Source: DATAQC01 sp051001215 (GTDB lineage Bacteria > Actinomycetota > Acidimicrobiia > Acidimicrobiales > AC-14). From it: a stretch of 62,146 nucleotides of DNA. Under the pieces are notes generated by a model. The model worked only from the letters and a program-made list of their open reading frames with translations, was not told the DNA's origin and did no database searches. Position 1 is the first letter of the stretch, and every line of letters begins with the position of its first letter. Both the position numbers and the translations under genes were made by a program. Of this stretch, positions 17,778-26,747 are shown piece after piece. The stretch covers positions 1 to 62,146 of the forward strand of contig JBPCNP010000062.1 of NCBI GenBank assembly GCA_051001215.1, read 5' to 3'.

Positions 17778-18767
17778 ATGCGAAGAGTTGTCTCGGCAGC
17801 GGTCACTACTGCCACCTGTCTGGCCACGTTCATCGCTGCGGCGGTGGGCCCGGCTGCCGCCGAACCGGCGCGCAAGAGCAGCGCCAACGCCTACGGCCTG
17901 TCGGCCGCAGGCCTCCTTGCCATCTCCCCGACGATCCCCACTGCGGCGACCCAGCCGCCCGACCAGGACTCGGCCGCCGCCAGCCCGGCGGGTCAGAGCC
18001 CCTCCGTCCTCACCCTCCCGTTGGGCACGCTTGCCCTCGCCGGGGTGGTCGGGGTGACTGCCAACGCCCACCAGGCCGACAACATCACGCCGGAGCTCAC
18101 CGCCGTTCCCACCACGGCCGGCACCAGCGACCCGGTCAGCCAACTGGACGACAACTCCAGAGGACTGGCCAAGACCACCGGACTGGGTCTGGTGTTCCAG
18201 GCGCCGACCACGGGCACGATCGACCCCATCGCCACCGCCCTGGCCGCCCTCCCCGGTCTGCTGAGCGCCGACGCCGTCACGTCGGAGGCTGTGGCCAAGT
18301 GCGTCAACGGAGCGCCCGTGTTCGAGACCGGCTACCAGATCGCCGGGCTCGGCGGCCTCGTCGGCGGCGTGCTCGACCCCATCGTCCAGACCCTCCTCAA
18401 CACCGTTCTCGGCCTGATCGGTCCCGGGGCCGCGCTCAGCAGCATCATCAGCATCGCCCCCGGTGTCGTGACGCAGTTGCCGGATGGGGTGGCCATCGAC
18501 GGTCTCCAGGTCAACGTGCCGCTGCTCAACGAGACCATCGTCGTCTCGCACTCCGAGGCGCACATGGATGCCAACTGCACCGTGGTAGCAGCCCCGCCGA
18601 CGAGCGCTCCGCGAGCGGGCGGCCCGGGCGGCGGGGGTTCTGGCCGGCTGGCCAGCACCGGCGCCGAGCTGCCCTTCCTGCCCCTCGGCCTCGGCCTGGT
18701 GATCGCGGGCATGGTCGGCACGGCCGTGGTGGTCCGCAGCCGCCGGGGCCAGACGGCTACCCGCTAG
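17778..18767 (+). CDS. Secreted sortase-anchored-type surface protein
   Basis: I set the start at ATG 17778 with GAGGAG seven bases upstream. The 329-residue product has a signal peptide (RRVVSAAVTTATCLATFIAAAVGPAAA), a hydrophobic low-complexity body and a C-terminal sorting signal. That signal consists of LASTGAEL, then the membrane segment LGLGLVIAGMVGTAVVV and the basic tail RSRRGQ. LAxTG fits the class E sortase motif of high-GC actinobacteria. Two cysteines (AKCVNG, ANCTVV) may pair. The body (about 40-280) is choice-of-anchor-like but I do not recognise it. A strong hairpin follows the stop. Confidence 0.8.
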   Translation: MRRVVSAAVTTATCLATFIAAAVGPAAAEPARKSSANAYGLSAAGLLAISPTIPTAATQPPDQDSAAASPAGQSPSVLTLPLGTLALAGVVGVTANAHQADNITPELTAVPTTAGTSDPVSQLDDNSRGLAKTTGLGLVFQAPTTGTIDPIATALAALPGLLSADAVTSEAVAKCVNGAPVFETGYQIAGLGGLVGGVLDPIVQTLLNTVLGLIGPGAALSSIISIAPGVVTQLPDGVAIDGLQVNVPLLNETIVVSHSEAHMDANCTVVAAPPTSAPRAGGPGGGGSGRLASTGAELPFLPLGLGLVIAGMVGTAVVVRSRRGQTATR

Positions 18768-18780
18768 TTCGACAGCTGTC

Positions 18781-18813
18781 CTCGACCGGGCCGGAGGTTG
18801 CGGCCCGGTCGAG
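18781..18813 (+). terminator. Perfect 12-bp stem-loop after the surface-protein gene
   Basis: CTCGACCGGGCC pairs perfectly with GGCCCGGTCGAG around a nine-base loop, 13 bp after the stop at 18767. No U-run follows, as is usual in high-GC actinobacteria, so this is a likely terminator or mRNA 3'-end hairpin. Confidence 0.7.
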
Positions 18814-18893
18814 ACGCGTCACCCGGGCCCTTGGTCATCCTCGAGCCCGTCGACGAACGGCCTGGCGGCTGACCGACCTGTACCGTCTCGCCC

Positions 18894-19712
18894 ATGTCTC
18901 TCGTGGCGACAGTCGACCTGGGCGCGGCCCGCAGTGCGGTGGAGCGGGAGTCGGCTCGCGTGACGGCGCTGCTGCGATCGGCCCGCATGGTGCACGCCCC
19001 GGCGCTCGGCGAGTGGGACCTGGGCGACCTGGGCGTCCACCTGTCCCTCAGCCTCGACGGGGTGCTGGCCGCAGCCCGCGGCAGCGGGCCCGTGCTCGAC
19101 GACATCTGGGGGCTGTCGGGTCTGAGCGGCGTGCTCGTCAAAGGTGAGGACACCCGCGATCTCGGCGTCATCGCCGATCGCATCGACGCCACAGTGGCCG
19201 ATCTGCTCACCGCCCTGCCGACGACCGGGGGCCAACAGGTGCGGCCGTGGCTCGTGCCGGGCGTGGAGCTGTCCCAGTCGGCGCTGGCCTGCGAAGTGCT
19301 CAACGAGCTGGTGGTGCACGGGCGCGACCTGGCCATGGCCGAGGGCGTGGCCTGGCCCGTCGACCGGGATTCGGCCGCCCTGGTGCTCGACGGGTTCCTC
19401 TTCCCCGTCCTCGGTGCCCTGGGGCGGTCGATGGTCGACCAGGATGCGGCGGCAGGCGTGCGGGCCTGTTTCGACGTTCGCCTTCGGGGCGGCGGCGGTG
19501 CCTTCCTGCGCTTCGACGCCGGCGACCTCTGGGTGACCCGCACGGCGTCGGCTCCGGTCGACTGTCATCTGTGGGTCGACCCGGCGGCCTTCCTCCTCGT
19601 GTCCTGGGGGCGGGTCGACCAGTGGCCGGCCATCGCCCGAGGGCAGTTGCTGGCATGGGGCCGCAAGCCCTGGCTCGGGCTCCGGCTGCGGTCCCTGCTG
19701 CGCAACCCCTGA
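18894..19712 (+). CDS. Maleylpyruvate isomerase family (mycothiol-dependent type) protein
   Basis: The 272-residue protein has a DinB-like four-helix N-terminal domain with likely metal-binding histidines in LGDLGVHLSLSLDG and ELVVHGRDLA. An SCP2-like C-terminal domain (about 185-265) follows. This matches the mycothiol-dependent maleylpyruvate isomerase (MDMPI) family, in which mycothiol is cofactor. In actinobacteria most members have unknown substrates, and a general thiol-transfer or detoxification role is likely. It stands alone, with no ring-cleavage genes nearby, so a true maleylpyruvate isomerase is unlikely. Confidence 0.8.
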   Translation: MSLVATVDLGAARSAVERESARVTALLRSARMVHAPALGEWDLGDLGVHLSLSLDGVLAAARGSGPVLDDIWGLSGLSGVLVKGEDTRDLGVIADRIDATVADLLTALPTTGGQQVRPWLVPGVELSQSALACEVLNELVVHGRDLAMAEGVAWPVDRDSAALVLDGFLFPVLGALGRSMVDQDAAAGVRACFDVRLRGGGGAFLRFDAGDLWVTRTASAPVDCHLWVDPAAFLLVSWGRVDQWPAIARGQLLAWGRKPWLGLRLRSLLRNP

Positions 19713-19864
19713 CCCGGGGCGCGATCGCGCAGGCGGGCCCGGCGTCGTCAGCCTTCCCGAGGGGCGCGGGCCACCCGGCCCGTATACTCGCCGAAGGGTC
19801 TGGACGCGACCCCGGCTCGGCCCCGTGGGCTCTCGCCGTGACGACGACGGAACGGGTGTGACGC

Positions 19865-21412
19865 GTGGCTGAGGGTGCAAAGGTTCGCACAGTTGCCGAT
19901 CTGATGAGCACCGAGGTCCTCACTGCCAGCCCGCTCGAGACGGTCGCCGCCGTGTGCGGACGAATGCTCGATGCCGGTGTCGGCTCGGCGGTCGTGATCG
20001 ACGGGGGCACCCCGGTCGGCATCCTCACCGAGCGAGACCTGGTGCGGATCTCCGCCGACGGCACCGACCTGTCGACTGCCGTGGTCAAGGACTGGATGAC
20101 GCCCGATCCCGACTCGGTGTCGTCGTCGCTCGGCGTCAACGATGCCTTCATCAGCCTCCGCACCCATGGGTACCGCCACTTCCCGGTGGTCGACGACGGC
20201 CGTCTGGTTGGCATCGTGTCGATGCGCGACCTGCTCAAGTTGGCCCCCATCCTGCAGATCGAAGACCCGGGCCTCCCCGAGTCGCGCCGGGGCCTCGAGG
20301 GCGTGGTCGTGGCCGAGACGGCGGTGGGCGACGTCCGGGGCAAGGAGGGCTTCTACCACTACCGCCAGTACAACGCCACGGAGCTGGCCGAGAAGCGCTC
20401 CATGGAGGACGTCTGGCACCTCCTCTACGAGGGTCATCTGCCCGACCGGGACGAGCGGGAGCGCTTCGCCGACGAGATCCGCCCGCTGCGCGAGATCCCC
20501 ACTGCGGTCAACGAGCTCCTGCCGGCCATCGCCAACGCCGGCGACGACTTCGTCCCCCTCGATGCCCTGCGCAGTGCCTACTCGATGCTGGCCACCAGCC
20601 TCGGGTTCCGCTCGTGGATGGACATCGACGTGGCCGCCCTGCGCGCCGATGCCATGCGCACCAGCGCGGTGATGCCCACGCTGATCATGGCGCTCTACCG
20701 GCTGAGCCGGGGTCAGGAGCCCATCGACCCCCACCCCGAGCTGGCCTACGCGGCCAACTACCTGTACATGCTCACCGGCGAGGTCCCCGACCCCGGTCAC
20801 GCCCGCGCCATCGAGCAGTACCTCATCTCGACGACCGACCACGGGTTCAACTCGTCCACCTTCACCGCCCGGGTCATCACCTCGACCGGTGCCGACCTGG
20901 GGTCGGCCGTGGTCGGGGCCATCGGGGCCCTGTCCGGCCCGCTCCACGGCGGTGCTCCCAGCCGGGCCCTCGACATGCTCGATGCCATCGGCACCCCCGA
21001 CCAGGCCGATGCGTGGATCCGCAAGCACGTGATGGCCGGGGAGAAGATTATGGGCTTCGGCCACCGCATCTACAAGACCGACGACCCCCGCTCGGTGATG
21101 CTGCGGGGCGTGGCCGAGCGCCTCGGTGGGCCCATGGTCGACTTCGCCAAGCAGGTGGAGCAGACGGTGGTGGCGGTGCTGGCCGAGCTCAAGCCCGGTC
21201 GCCAGCTGTACGCCAACGTGGAGTTCTACGCCGGCGTGGTCATGAACAACGTGGGCCTTCCCCGCACCCTGTTCACCCCCACCTTCACCTCCAGCCGGGT
21301 CATCGGCTGGACGGCCCATGTCCTGGAGCAGGCGGGCGACAACCGACTCATCCGCCCGAGTGCCCACTACGACGGTCCCCCGCCCCCCGAGCCCGTCCCC
21401 GACCCGGATTGA
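19865..21412 (+). CDS. CBS-domain/citrate synthase fusion
   Basis: A 515-residue fusion. Residues 8-130 are two CBS domains (VADLMSTEVLTASP with GILTERDLVR; FPVVDDGRLVGIVSMRDLL). Residues about 145-500 are a complete citrate/2-methylcitrate synthase. Active-site segments are SGPLHGGAPSRAL (about 360), GFGHRIYKTDDPR (about 400) and ANVEFYAG (about 451-457), where Glu replaces the usual catalytic Asp. CBS pairs bind adenine nucleotides, so entry of acetyl-CoA or propionyl-CoA into the pathway is probably under energy-charge control. The GTG start has only a weak ribosome site. A stand-alone citrate synthase has about 370-430 residues. Confidence 0.9.
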   Translation: MAEGAKVRTVADLMSTEVLTASPLETVAAVCGRMLDAGVGSAVVIDGGTPVGILTERDLVRISADGTDLSTAVVKDWMTPDPDSVSSSLGVNDAFISLRTHGYRHFPVVDDGRLVGIVSMRDLLKLAPILQIEDPGLPESRRGLEGVVVAETAVGDVRGKEGFYHYRQYNATELAEKRSMEDVWHLLYEGHLPDRDERERFADEIRPLREIPTAVNELLPAIANAGDDFVPLDALRSAYSMLATSLGFRSWMDIDVAALRADAMRTSAVMPTLIMALYRLSRGQEPIDPHPELAYAANYLYMLTGEVPDPGHARAIEQYLISTTDHGFNSSTFTARVITSTGADLGSAVVGAIGALSGPLHGGAPSRALDMLDAIGTPDQADAWIRKHVMAGEKIMGFGHRIYKTDDPRSVMLRGVAERLGGPMVDFAKQVEQTVVAVLAELKPGRQLYANVEFYAGVVMNNVGLPRTLFTPTFTSSRVIGWTAHVLEQAGDNRLIRPSAHYDGPPPPEPVPDPD

Positions 21413-21429
21413 GCGAGGGCCCGAGACAT

Positions 21430-21882
21430 GTGGCCTCCCCGGCGGGCGCGGTGGCGGTGGAGGAGGCCACATCGGTCACCGACGAGCTCATGGCCGCCGT
21501 CGCCGGCCTGGTCCCTCAGCTGTCCCGGACCAGCCCCGTCCCCAGCCGCGCCGAGGTGGACGAGATCGTGGCGTCGCCCGCCACCTGCCTGCTCGTGGCC
21601 CGCGCCGGCGACGGGGCCATCGTCGGTCTGCTCACCCTGGTGCTGTTCCGCATCCCCACGGGCGTTCGTGCCTGGGTCGAAGACGTGGTGGTCGACCAGT
21701 CAATGCGCGGGCAGGGCATCGGCGAGACCCTGGGCCGCGAAGCCCTGCGCCGAGCGGCGGCCACCGGGGCTCGCACCGTCGACCTCACGTCCCGCCCGAC
21801 CCGCGAGGCGGCCAACCGGATGTACCGGCGCCTGGGCTTCGAGGTCCGGGAGACCAACGTCTACCGCATGACGCTGGGATAG
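21430..21882 (+). CDS. GNAT family N-acetyltransferase
   Basis: From GTG 21430 a 150-residue GNAT protein is encoded. VEDVVVDQSMRGQGIGETLG is the acetyl-CoA-binding motif A, and NRMYRRLGFEVRETNVYRM is the typical C-terminal strand-helix. It would acetylate an amine; the substrate is not evident. It follows the CBS-citrate synthase gene after 17 bp and is probably co-transcribed. A large continuous upstream frame is only the shadow of the synthase gene. Confidence 0.85.
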   Translation: MASPAGAVAVEEATSVTDELMAAVAGLVPQLSRTSPVPSRAEVDEIVASPATCLLVARAGDGAIVGLLTLVLFRIPTGVRAWVEDVVVDQSMRGQGIGETLGREALRRAAATGARTVDLTSRPTREAANRMYRRLGFEVRETNVYRMTLG

Positions 21883-21956
21883 GTCGGCCCCGAACGCCCG
21901 TCGGGGGGGGGGGTCACCTGTGACGCTCGGGCCGTTCATGCCTAGTATGGCGAGGT

Positions 21957-22283
21957 ATGAAGAACGAACAACTCAAGGGGCACCTCGATGTGCTCCTGCT
22001 GGCCGTGGTCGACGTGAGCCCGGCCCACGGCTACGCCATCATCTCGGCGCTGCGGGAGCAGAGCGACGGCGCCTTCGACCTTCCCGAGGGCACGGTCTAC
22101 CCGGCCCTCCACCGCCTCGAGGAGGCCGGCCTGGTGGCCAGCCGCTGGGGTGAGGTCGGTGGCCGGCGGCGGCGGGTGTACCAACTCACCGGCGCCGGGG
22201 CCACGGCACTGGCCGAGCGCCGACGCGAATGGAGGCAGTTCGTTCTGGGTGTCGACAACGTGCTCGGATGGAACCCGGCATGA
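21957..22283 (+). CDS. PadR family transcriptional regulator
   Basis: A 108-residue winged-helix regulator. GHLDVLLLAVVDVSPAHGYA and PEGTVYPALHRLEEAGLV are the diagnostic PadR segments, and RRRVYQLTGAG is the wing. Its stop overlaps the next start (ATGA), so regulator and membrane protein are translationally coupled. In this widespread pair, PadR usually represses its own operon and responds to membrane-active compounds or stress. Confidence 0.92.
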   Translation: MKNEQLKGHLDVLLLAVVDVSPAHGYAIISALREQSDGAFDLPEGTVYPALHRLEEAGLVASRWGEVGGRRRRVYQLTGAGATALAERRREWRQFVLGVDNVLGWNPA

Positions 22284-23131
22284 CGAACGAGACCGTCTCC
22301 GATCCGATCGAGGCCTACCTCGACCGGCTTCTCGTCGAGTTGTCAGGCCGGGCCCGCAATGTGCGGCGCATCCTGGCCGAGGTCGACGACCACCTGCACG
22401 ACGCCGTCGACGAGGGGGTGGCCGAGGGACTGTCCACGGGTGAGGCCGAGCAACGGGCGCTCGCCCGGTTCGGGACGCCCGCCACCGTCGCCCGTCGCTT
22501 CACCCGTGGCGGGCCCGGTCGCTTCCTGCCCGTGCCTGTGCTCAGCCAGTTGGTGCTGGCCCTGGCCCTCCTCGCCGGCATCGGCCTGATGGGCATCGGC
22601 GCCAGCGGGGCGCTGGCCGGGGGGATGGGCGCCGTCTTCGGCAAGGACTTCGTCTCGGGCGATGTTGCCGGCGTCACCTACACGCCGGCCCGCTGCGCCG
22701 ACTACCTCGAGTACCACCCCGAGGCTGGTACCTGTGCCCGGGCTGCCACCGCCCATCACTTCGACGAGACCGTGCAGTACCGCCTGGCTGCCGGCGTCCT
22801 CGGGTTGCTCGTGCTCGGCGGCCTGTACCTCATCCGCCGCTCGCGCCGCCTCGCTCGCATCATCCCTCTGGGCGAGGGGGTGGGCCTGCTCCCCGAGGGC
22901 TTCGTGGCCACCACCGGAGCGGCCGTCTTCGGCTGCGGCGCGAGTGTGCTGATCGTCAGCGGCCTCGCCCAAGTGGGAGGAGGCAGCGGCGGCGCGGGTG
23001 ACTACCTCAGCGGCGGCATCGTGGCTGCCGTCATCGCCGCCGTCTTCGCCGTGGGCCTGTTCCGGGCCCTGGCCAGGCGAGCCCTGGTCGTCGACGACAT
23101 CGAGAGCCTGCGCCCCTCGATCGGGTCGTGA
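22280..23131 (+). CDS. HAAS-domain membrane protein coupled to PadR
   Basis: A 283-residue protein. Residues 1-75 form a HAAS/DUF1700-type helical domain (YLDRLLVELSGRARNVRRIL and VDDHLHDAVDEG, with the ALARFGTP end). About four membrane segments follow. Two cysteines (ARCADYLE, GTCARA) lie in the outer loop and may form a disulfide. Such proteins sit downstream of PadR regulators and are thought to take part in envelope signalling or transport, but no activity is established. It converges on glnK with an 11-bp gap. Confidence 0.8.
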   Translation: MTNETVSDPIEAYLDRLLVELSGRARNVRRILAEVDDHLHDAVDEGVAEGLSTGEAEQRALARFGTPATVARRFTRGGPGRFLPVPVLSQLVLALALLAGIGLMGIGASGALAGGMGAVFGKDFVSGDVAGVTYTPARCADYLEYHPEAGTCARAATAHHFDETVQYRLAAGVLGLLVLGGLYLIRRSRRLARIIPLGEGVGLLPEGFVATTGAAVFGCGASVLIVSGLAQVGGGSGGAGDYLSGGIVAAVIAAVFAVGLFRALARRALVVDDIESLRPSIGS

Positions 23132-23141
23132 GGACTCAGGG

Positions 23142-23480
23142 CTACAGGGCGTCGTGGCCCAGCTCGCCGGTGCGAACCCTGATGATCGTCTCCACCGGCG
23201 TGACCCAGACCTTGCCGTCGCCGATCTGGCCGGTGCGGGCCGCCTCCACGATCGCATCGGCGACTCCCGCGGCCTCCTCGTCGTCGGTGAGCACCTCGAT
23301 GCGGACCTTGGGAATGAAGGCGACCGTGTACTCGGCCCCCCGGTAGACCTCGGTGTGGCCCCCTTGGCGACCGAAACCGCGGACCTCCGAAACGGTCATG
23401 CCGTGGACGCTCAGCCCCTGGAGGGCCTCTTTGACCTCGTCGAGCTTGAACGGCTTCACGATGGCGGTGATGAGCCTCAT
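23142..23480 (-). CDS. glnK: PII nitrogen regulatory protein
   Basis: A 112-residue PII protein. MRLITAIVKPFKLDEVKEAL is the family N-terminus, GAEYTVAF carries the modifiable T-loop tyrosine at 51, and TGQIGDGKVWV is the second signature. PII binds ATP/ADP and 2-oxoglutarate and gates the AmtB channel under nitrogen sufficiency; in actinobacteria Tyr51 is adenylylated. Its ATG overlaps the amt stop (ATGA), the standard amtB-glnK pair. A glnD homologue, often third in the operon, is absent here. Confidence 0.96.
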   Translation of the reverse strand: MRLITAIVKPFKLDEVKEALQGLSVHGMTVSEVRGFGRQGGHTEVYRGAEYTVAFIPKVRIEVLTDDEEAAGVADAIVEAARTGQIGDGKVWVTPVETIIRVRTGELGHDAL

Positions 23481-25135
23481 TGCGGGTCCCCCTTGGCGGT
23501 GTCGATGGAAGCGTGTTTGACCAGTGTCGAGGACCCCTCGATGTCCGACACCTCATGGCCGGGGGCGTGGCCGCCGGTGGCGGTGGTAGCGAGCACGAAG
23601 TCGGGGTAGCACAGCGCCCCGAACTCCCCGACGTCGAGGCCCTCCAACTCGACCGCCTCGGTGACCCGGATCCTCATGAAGCGCTTGGCGATGCTGAAGA
23701 TGACGAAGGTCACCCCGAAGGCCCAGACGAGGCTCAGCCCGGCATGGATCACCTGGGCCACGAACTGGCCCCCGTCGCCGTAGAGCAGGCCGGTGACCGG
23801 GCCCTTCACGCCGTTCCACCCGTCCCCGTAGGTGCCGTCGGCGAAGATGCCGGTGGCCAGCACGCCGAACATCCCGCAGACCCCGTGGACGGAGATGGCC
23901 CCGCACGGGTCGTCGACGTGGGCGATGTGGTCGAAGAACCAGACGCCGTAGCAGACGAGGAACCCGGCCACGATGCCGATCACGCACGCCGCCCACGGGG
24001 CGATGAAGGCACAGGGCGCAGTGACCGCCACCAGTCCGGCCAGCATGCCGTTGCAGGTCATGGAGATGTCGGGCTTGCCCCATTTGGCATTTGTCCAGGC
24101 CATGGCCGTGACGGTGCCGAAGCAGCCGGCCAACAAGGTGTTGACGGCCACCACCGAGATGCGCAGGTCGGTGGCGCCGAAGGTGGATCCCGGGTTGAAC
24201 CCCATCCACCCGAACACCAGCACCAGCGTGCCGATCACCACGTAGCCCAGGTTGTGGCCGGGGAACGCGTTGGGGCTGCCGTCCTTGTTGAACTTGCCGA
24301 TGCGGGGCCCGAGGATCACGGCCAGGGCCAGCGCCGACCAGCCGCCGACGGCGTGCACCACCCCCGACCCGGCGAAGTCGACCGCCCCGTGACCGAGGTT
24401 CATGCTCTGGCCCAGGTGGGCCAGGAAGCCGCCTCCCCACACCCAGTTGCCGTAGATGGGGTAGATGACGGCGCCCATGGCGATCTCGGCCAGGATGAAG
24501 CCGGCGAAACTGATGCGCTCGGCGATGGCACCGATGATGATGTAGCCGGCGGTCTCCATGAACACGACCTGGAACAAGAACATGGCCATGACCCCGACGT
24601 CGTAGCCGTGGGCACTCTGGAGGAAGAACCCGTGGGTGCCGATGACCCCGGCGTTGCCGTGGGGGAAGATGCCACTGAGCGGTCCCAGGCCGCCCAGGTT
24701 GGCCACCGGTGCCACACCCCCGAAGTTGAAGGCGAAGCCCACCGCGAAGTAGGCGATCAGGGCGATGGCGAACGAGGCGATGTTCATCATCATCATGTGA
24801 CCGGCGTTCTTGGCCCGGGTGAGCCCGGTCACCAACAGGCCGAAGCCCACCTGCATGAACAGCACGAGGAAGCCGGTCATGAGCAGCCAGGCGAAGTTCA
24901 CCGACACCCGCAGGTGGCCGGCCTCATTGGCCAACTGGTTGATGCCCACCTGGGACAAAGGGACGTCGGTGGTCGCCGCCGCGCCCGGGGGGTTGGTCGC
25001 CGTCTGGTAGTCGGTGATGGTGCCCGTCTTGGTGCCGGCCGGGTCGGCACCGTGGCCCGAGTTGACTGCTCCCACCACCACCAGGGCGATGAAGGTCAGC
25101 AGGCTGAGCACGACCAGCTTCTTGCCCCTCGACAA
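23477..25135 (-). CDS. amt: Ammonium transporter
   Basis: The 552-residue Amt/Rh channel moves ammonium across the membrane and pairs with GlnK. Signature sequence DFAGSGVVHAVGGWSALALA is present, as are the twin-histidine regions and eleven or more membrane segments. It is longer than the usual 420-450 residues. It has an N-terminal hydrophobic segment (VVLSLLTFIALVVVGA) with a 55-residue extracytoplasmic leader, and a C-terminal cytosolic tail ending KGDPQ. The leader probably holds a signal peptide. Regulation by nitrogen is likely, and an inverted repeat lies about 110 bp upstream. Confidence 0.95.
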   Translation of the reverse strand: MSRGKKLVVLSLLTFIALVVVGAVNSGHGADPAGTKTGTITDYQTATNPPGAAATTDVPLSQVGINQLANEAGHLRVSVNFAWLLMTGFLVLFMQVGFGLLVTGLTRAKNAGHMMMMNIASFAIALIAYFAVGFAFNFGGVAPVANLGGLGPLSGIFPHGNAGVIGTHGFFLQSAHGYDVGVMAMFLFQVVFMETAGYIIIGAIAERISFAGFILAEIAMGAVIYPIYGNWVWGGGFLAHLGQSMNLGHGAVDFAGSGVVHAVGGWSALALAVILGPRIGKFNKDGSPNAFPGHNLGYVVIGTLVLVFGWMGFNPGSTFGATDLRISVVAVNTLLAGCFGTVTAMAWTNAKWGKPDISMTCNGMLAGLVAVTAPCAFIAPWAACVIGIVAGFLVCYGVWFFDHIAHVDDPCGAISVHGVCGMFGVLATGIFADGTYGDGWNGVKGPVTGLLYGDGGQFVAQVIHAGLSLVWAFGVTFVIFSIAKRFMRIRVTEAVELEGLDVGEFGALCYPDFVLATTATGGHAPGHEVSDIEGSSTLVKHASIDTAKGDPQ

Positions 25136-25220
25136 CGTGGTCCCCCTTCGCCTGCGCCCACCTCGGGCGTCCGATGCACGACAGCGAGTGAGACCTCGCC
25201 TCAGACGGGACGCTATTTCC

Positions 25221-25475
25221 TCACCGTTTCCGCCTCATGGCGAGTTTGTGACAGGTGTGTGAACGGTTGTCACAAAGGCGACAGGTCCTAGGCTGCGGCC
25301 TCCCTCCGGATGGTGCGAAAGTCGGTGGCCAGGTGGCGTCGCCGCGACGGCATGGCACGGGCAGTTCGGACGCGTCGGCGAGGTGATCGCGAAGATCGGG
25401 GAGGGAAGGCTTCCACCCGCACGGGCGGACTTTGCGCACTTCGATACCTGCGGCTTTGATGACGTCGTCGCTCAT
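25221..25475 (-). pseudogene. N-terminal remnant of a papain-like (C1) peptidase
   Basis: An ATG at 25475 with a good ribosome site (GGGAGCGGGAC just upstream) opens a frame beginning SDDVIKAAGIEVRKV. It continues GWKPSLPDLRDH, which resembles the start of bacterial C1-family peptidases (GWxPDLPDxRD). The similarity stops there: no catalytic Cys, His or Asn domains follow, and the tail is basic noise. I read this as a truncated gene. It occupies much of the 400-bp space between amt and the next operon. Confidence 0.4.
25246..25275. promoter_or_regulatory. 8-bp inverted repeat upstream of amt
   Basis: TTGTGACA (25246-25253) and TGTCACAA (25268-25275) form a perfect inverted repeat with 14 bases between, 110-140 bp upstream of the amt start. 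The GTGAC half resembles part of the actinobacterial GlnR half-site, but the spacing does not fit cleanly. Candidate operator only. Confidence 0.4.
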
Positions 25476-25541
25476 GTCCCGCTCCCGATCATTGGCGTGG
25501 CGTGTCCAGCGCGACTGCGACACTGGTGAAAGGTCGGGCCG

Positions 25542-26747
25542 TCAGGCCGGGTGGATGCGGTAGAGGCCGTCGGCGGCGAGGAGGTAGAGCTCCCCGGCGG
25601 CATCTTCGCCGAAGGAGAAGATCGAGTGGCCGGCGCCGACATCGAGCTCGCGCTGGTCGACCACCTTGCCATCGGCCTCGACCAGGCCCCACACCTTCCC
25701 CGAGCAGTAGTCGCCGTAGAGGTAGACGCCCTGCAGTGCGGGGATGCGCGTGCCCCGGTAGACGTAGCCGCCGGTGACGGCGCAGTTGGCGTTGTCGTGG
25801 GTGTACTCGACGATCGGGAGGACGCCGTCGGGGGGGTTGGTGCCGTGGAAGGGGTGGGTGGCGTCCATCAGGCTCCAACCGAAGTTGGCCCCGGCGGGCT
25901 CGGCGGCAGCGCGGAAGTCGATCTCCTCCCAGCGGTCCTGGCCCACGTCACCGATCCAGAGATCGTTGGTACGGCGGTCCCAGGAGAACCGCCACGGGTT
26001 GCGAAGCCCCCACTCGAATGTCTCGGGCACCACGCCCGGTCGGCCCACGAACGGGTTGTCTTCCGGCACGGTGTAGGCCTTGTCGCCCGACGGCGCGGGA
26101 TCGATGCGCAGAATCTTCGACAGCGGCGTCCCCAGGTTCTGGCCGACCATGTCCGGGTCGTTCTCGCTACCACCGTCGCCCAGGCCGACGTAGAGCTTTG
26201 CGTCGGGCCCGAAGGCCACCTCGCCGCCGTTGTGATTGGTGTAGGGCTGATGCACCGACAGCACCACCCGGCGGCTGACCGGGTCGGCCGTCCTGTCCCC
26301 GAAGGCGTACTCGACGACCTGGGTGTCGCCCGCCCGGTCGGTGTAGTCGACGTAGAGCCGGGCGCCGTCGGGCGAGAAGGTGAGGCCCAACAGGCCCTGC
26401 TCGCTGCCAGTGGAGACCTCGCCCGACAGGTCGAGCACAGGAGAGGCGTCGGCCGATGCCTTGGTTGTCGTCTGTCCGTGGGCCACCCGGCGCACCCGAC
26501 CCGTCTTCTCGGCCACGTAGAGGGCGTCATCACCTGGACGCACGGCCAAGGCGGTGGGCCCGACCAGACCGTTGAGCTTGGACAGGCCCAGCTTCACCGC
26601 TTTCAGGTCGGGTCCGGCCGGACTGGCCCCGGTCGACCTCGACGAGGTCGACGTCGATGGCGGTTCGGAGCCGGCGCACGCCGCGGCAATGAGGGCGACG
26701 CCGATCGTCAGCGTCGCCAGTGGGCGGCGCGCGAGCGCCTTGGTCAC
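25542..26747 (-). CDS. Lipoprotein sugar dehydrogenase-like beta-propeller (GDH/Yli type)
   Basis: From GTG 26747 (overlapping the upstream stop, GGGAGG ribosome site) the 401-residue product has a signal sequence ending ALIAAACAGSEPP with a probable lipidated Cys. A Ser/Thr linker follows, then the PQQ-type glucose/sorbosone dehydrogenase propeller. Landmarks are GLLGLTFSPDG, HNGGEVAFGPDAKLYVGLGD and LRNPWRFSWD. Soluble members oxidise aldose sugars with PQQ. It closes a four-gene operon of envelope sugar enzymes. No PQQ biosynthesis genes are in view. Confidence 0.85.
   Translation of the reverse strand: MTKALARRPLATLTIGVALIAAACAGSEPPSTSTSSRSTGASPAGPDLKAVKLGLSKLNGLVGPTALAVRPGDDALYVAEKTGRVRRVAHGQTTTKASADASPVLDLSGEVSTGSEQGLLGLTFSPDGARLYVDYTDRAGDTQVVEYAFGDRTADPVSRRVVLSVHQPYTNHNGGEVAFGPDAKLYVGLGDGGSENDPDMVGQNLGTPLSKILRIDPAPSGDKAYTVPEDNPFVGRPGVVPETFEWGLRNPWRFSWDRRTNDLWIGDVGQDRWEEIDFRAAAEPAGANFGWSLMDATHPFHGTNPPDGVLPIVEYTHDNANCAVTGGYVYRGTRIPALQGVYLYGDYCSGKVWGLVEADGKVVDQRELDVGAGHSIFSFGEDAAGELYLLAADGLYRIHPA

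Noticed and set aside
23480..25291. A 603-codon plus-strand frame opposite amt
   Set aside because: The His/Asp/Gly-rich product has no motif, while the minus strand encodes an intact Amt channel.
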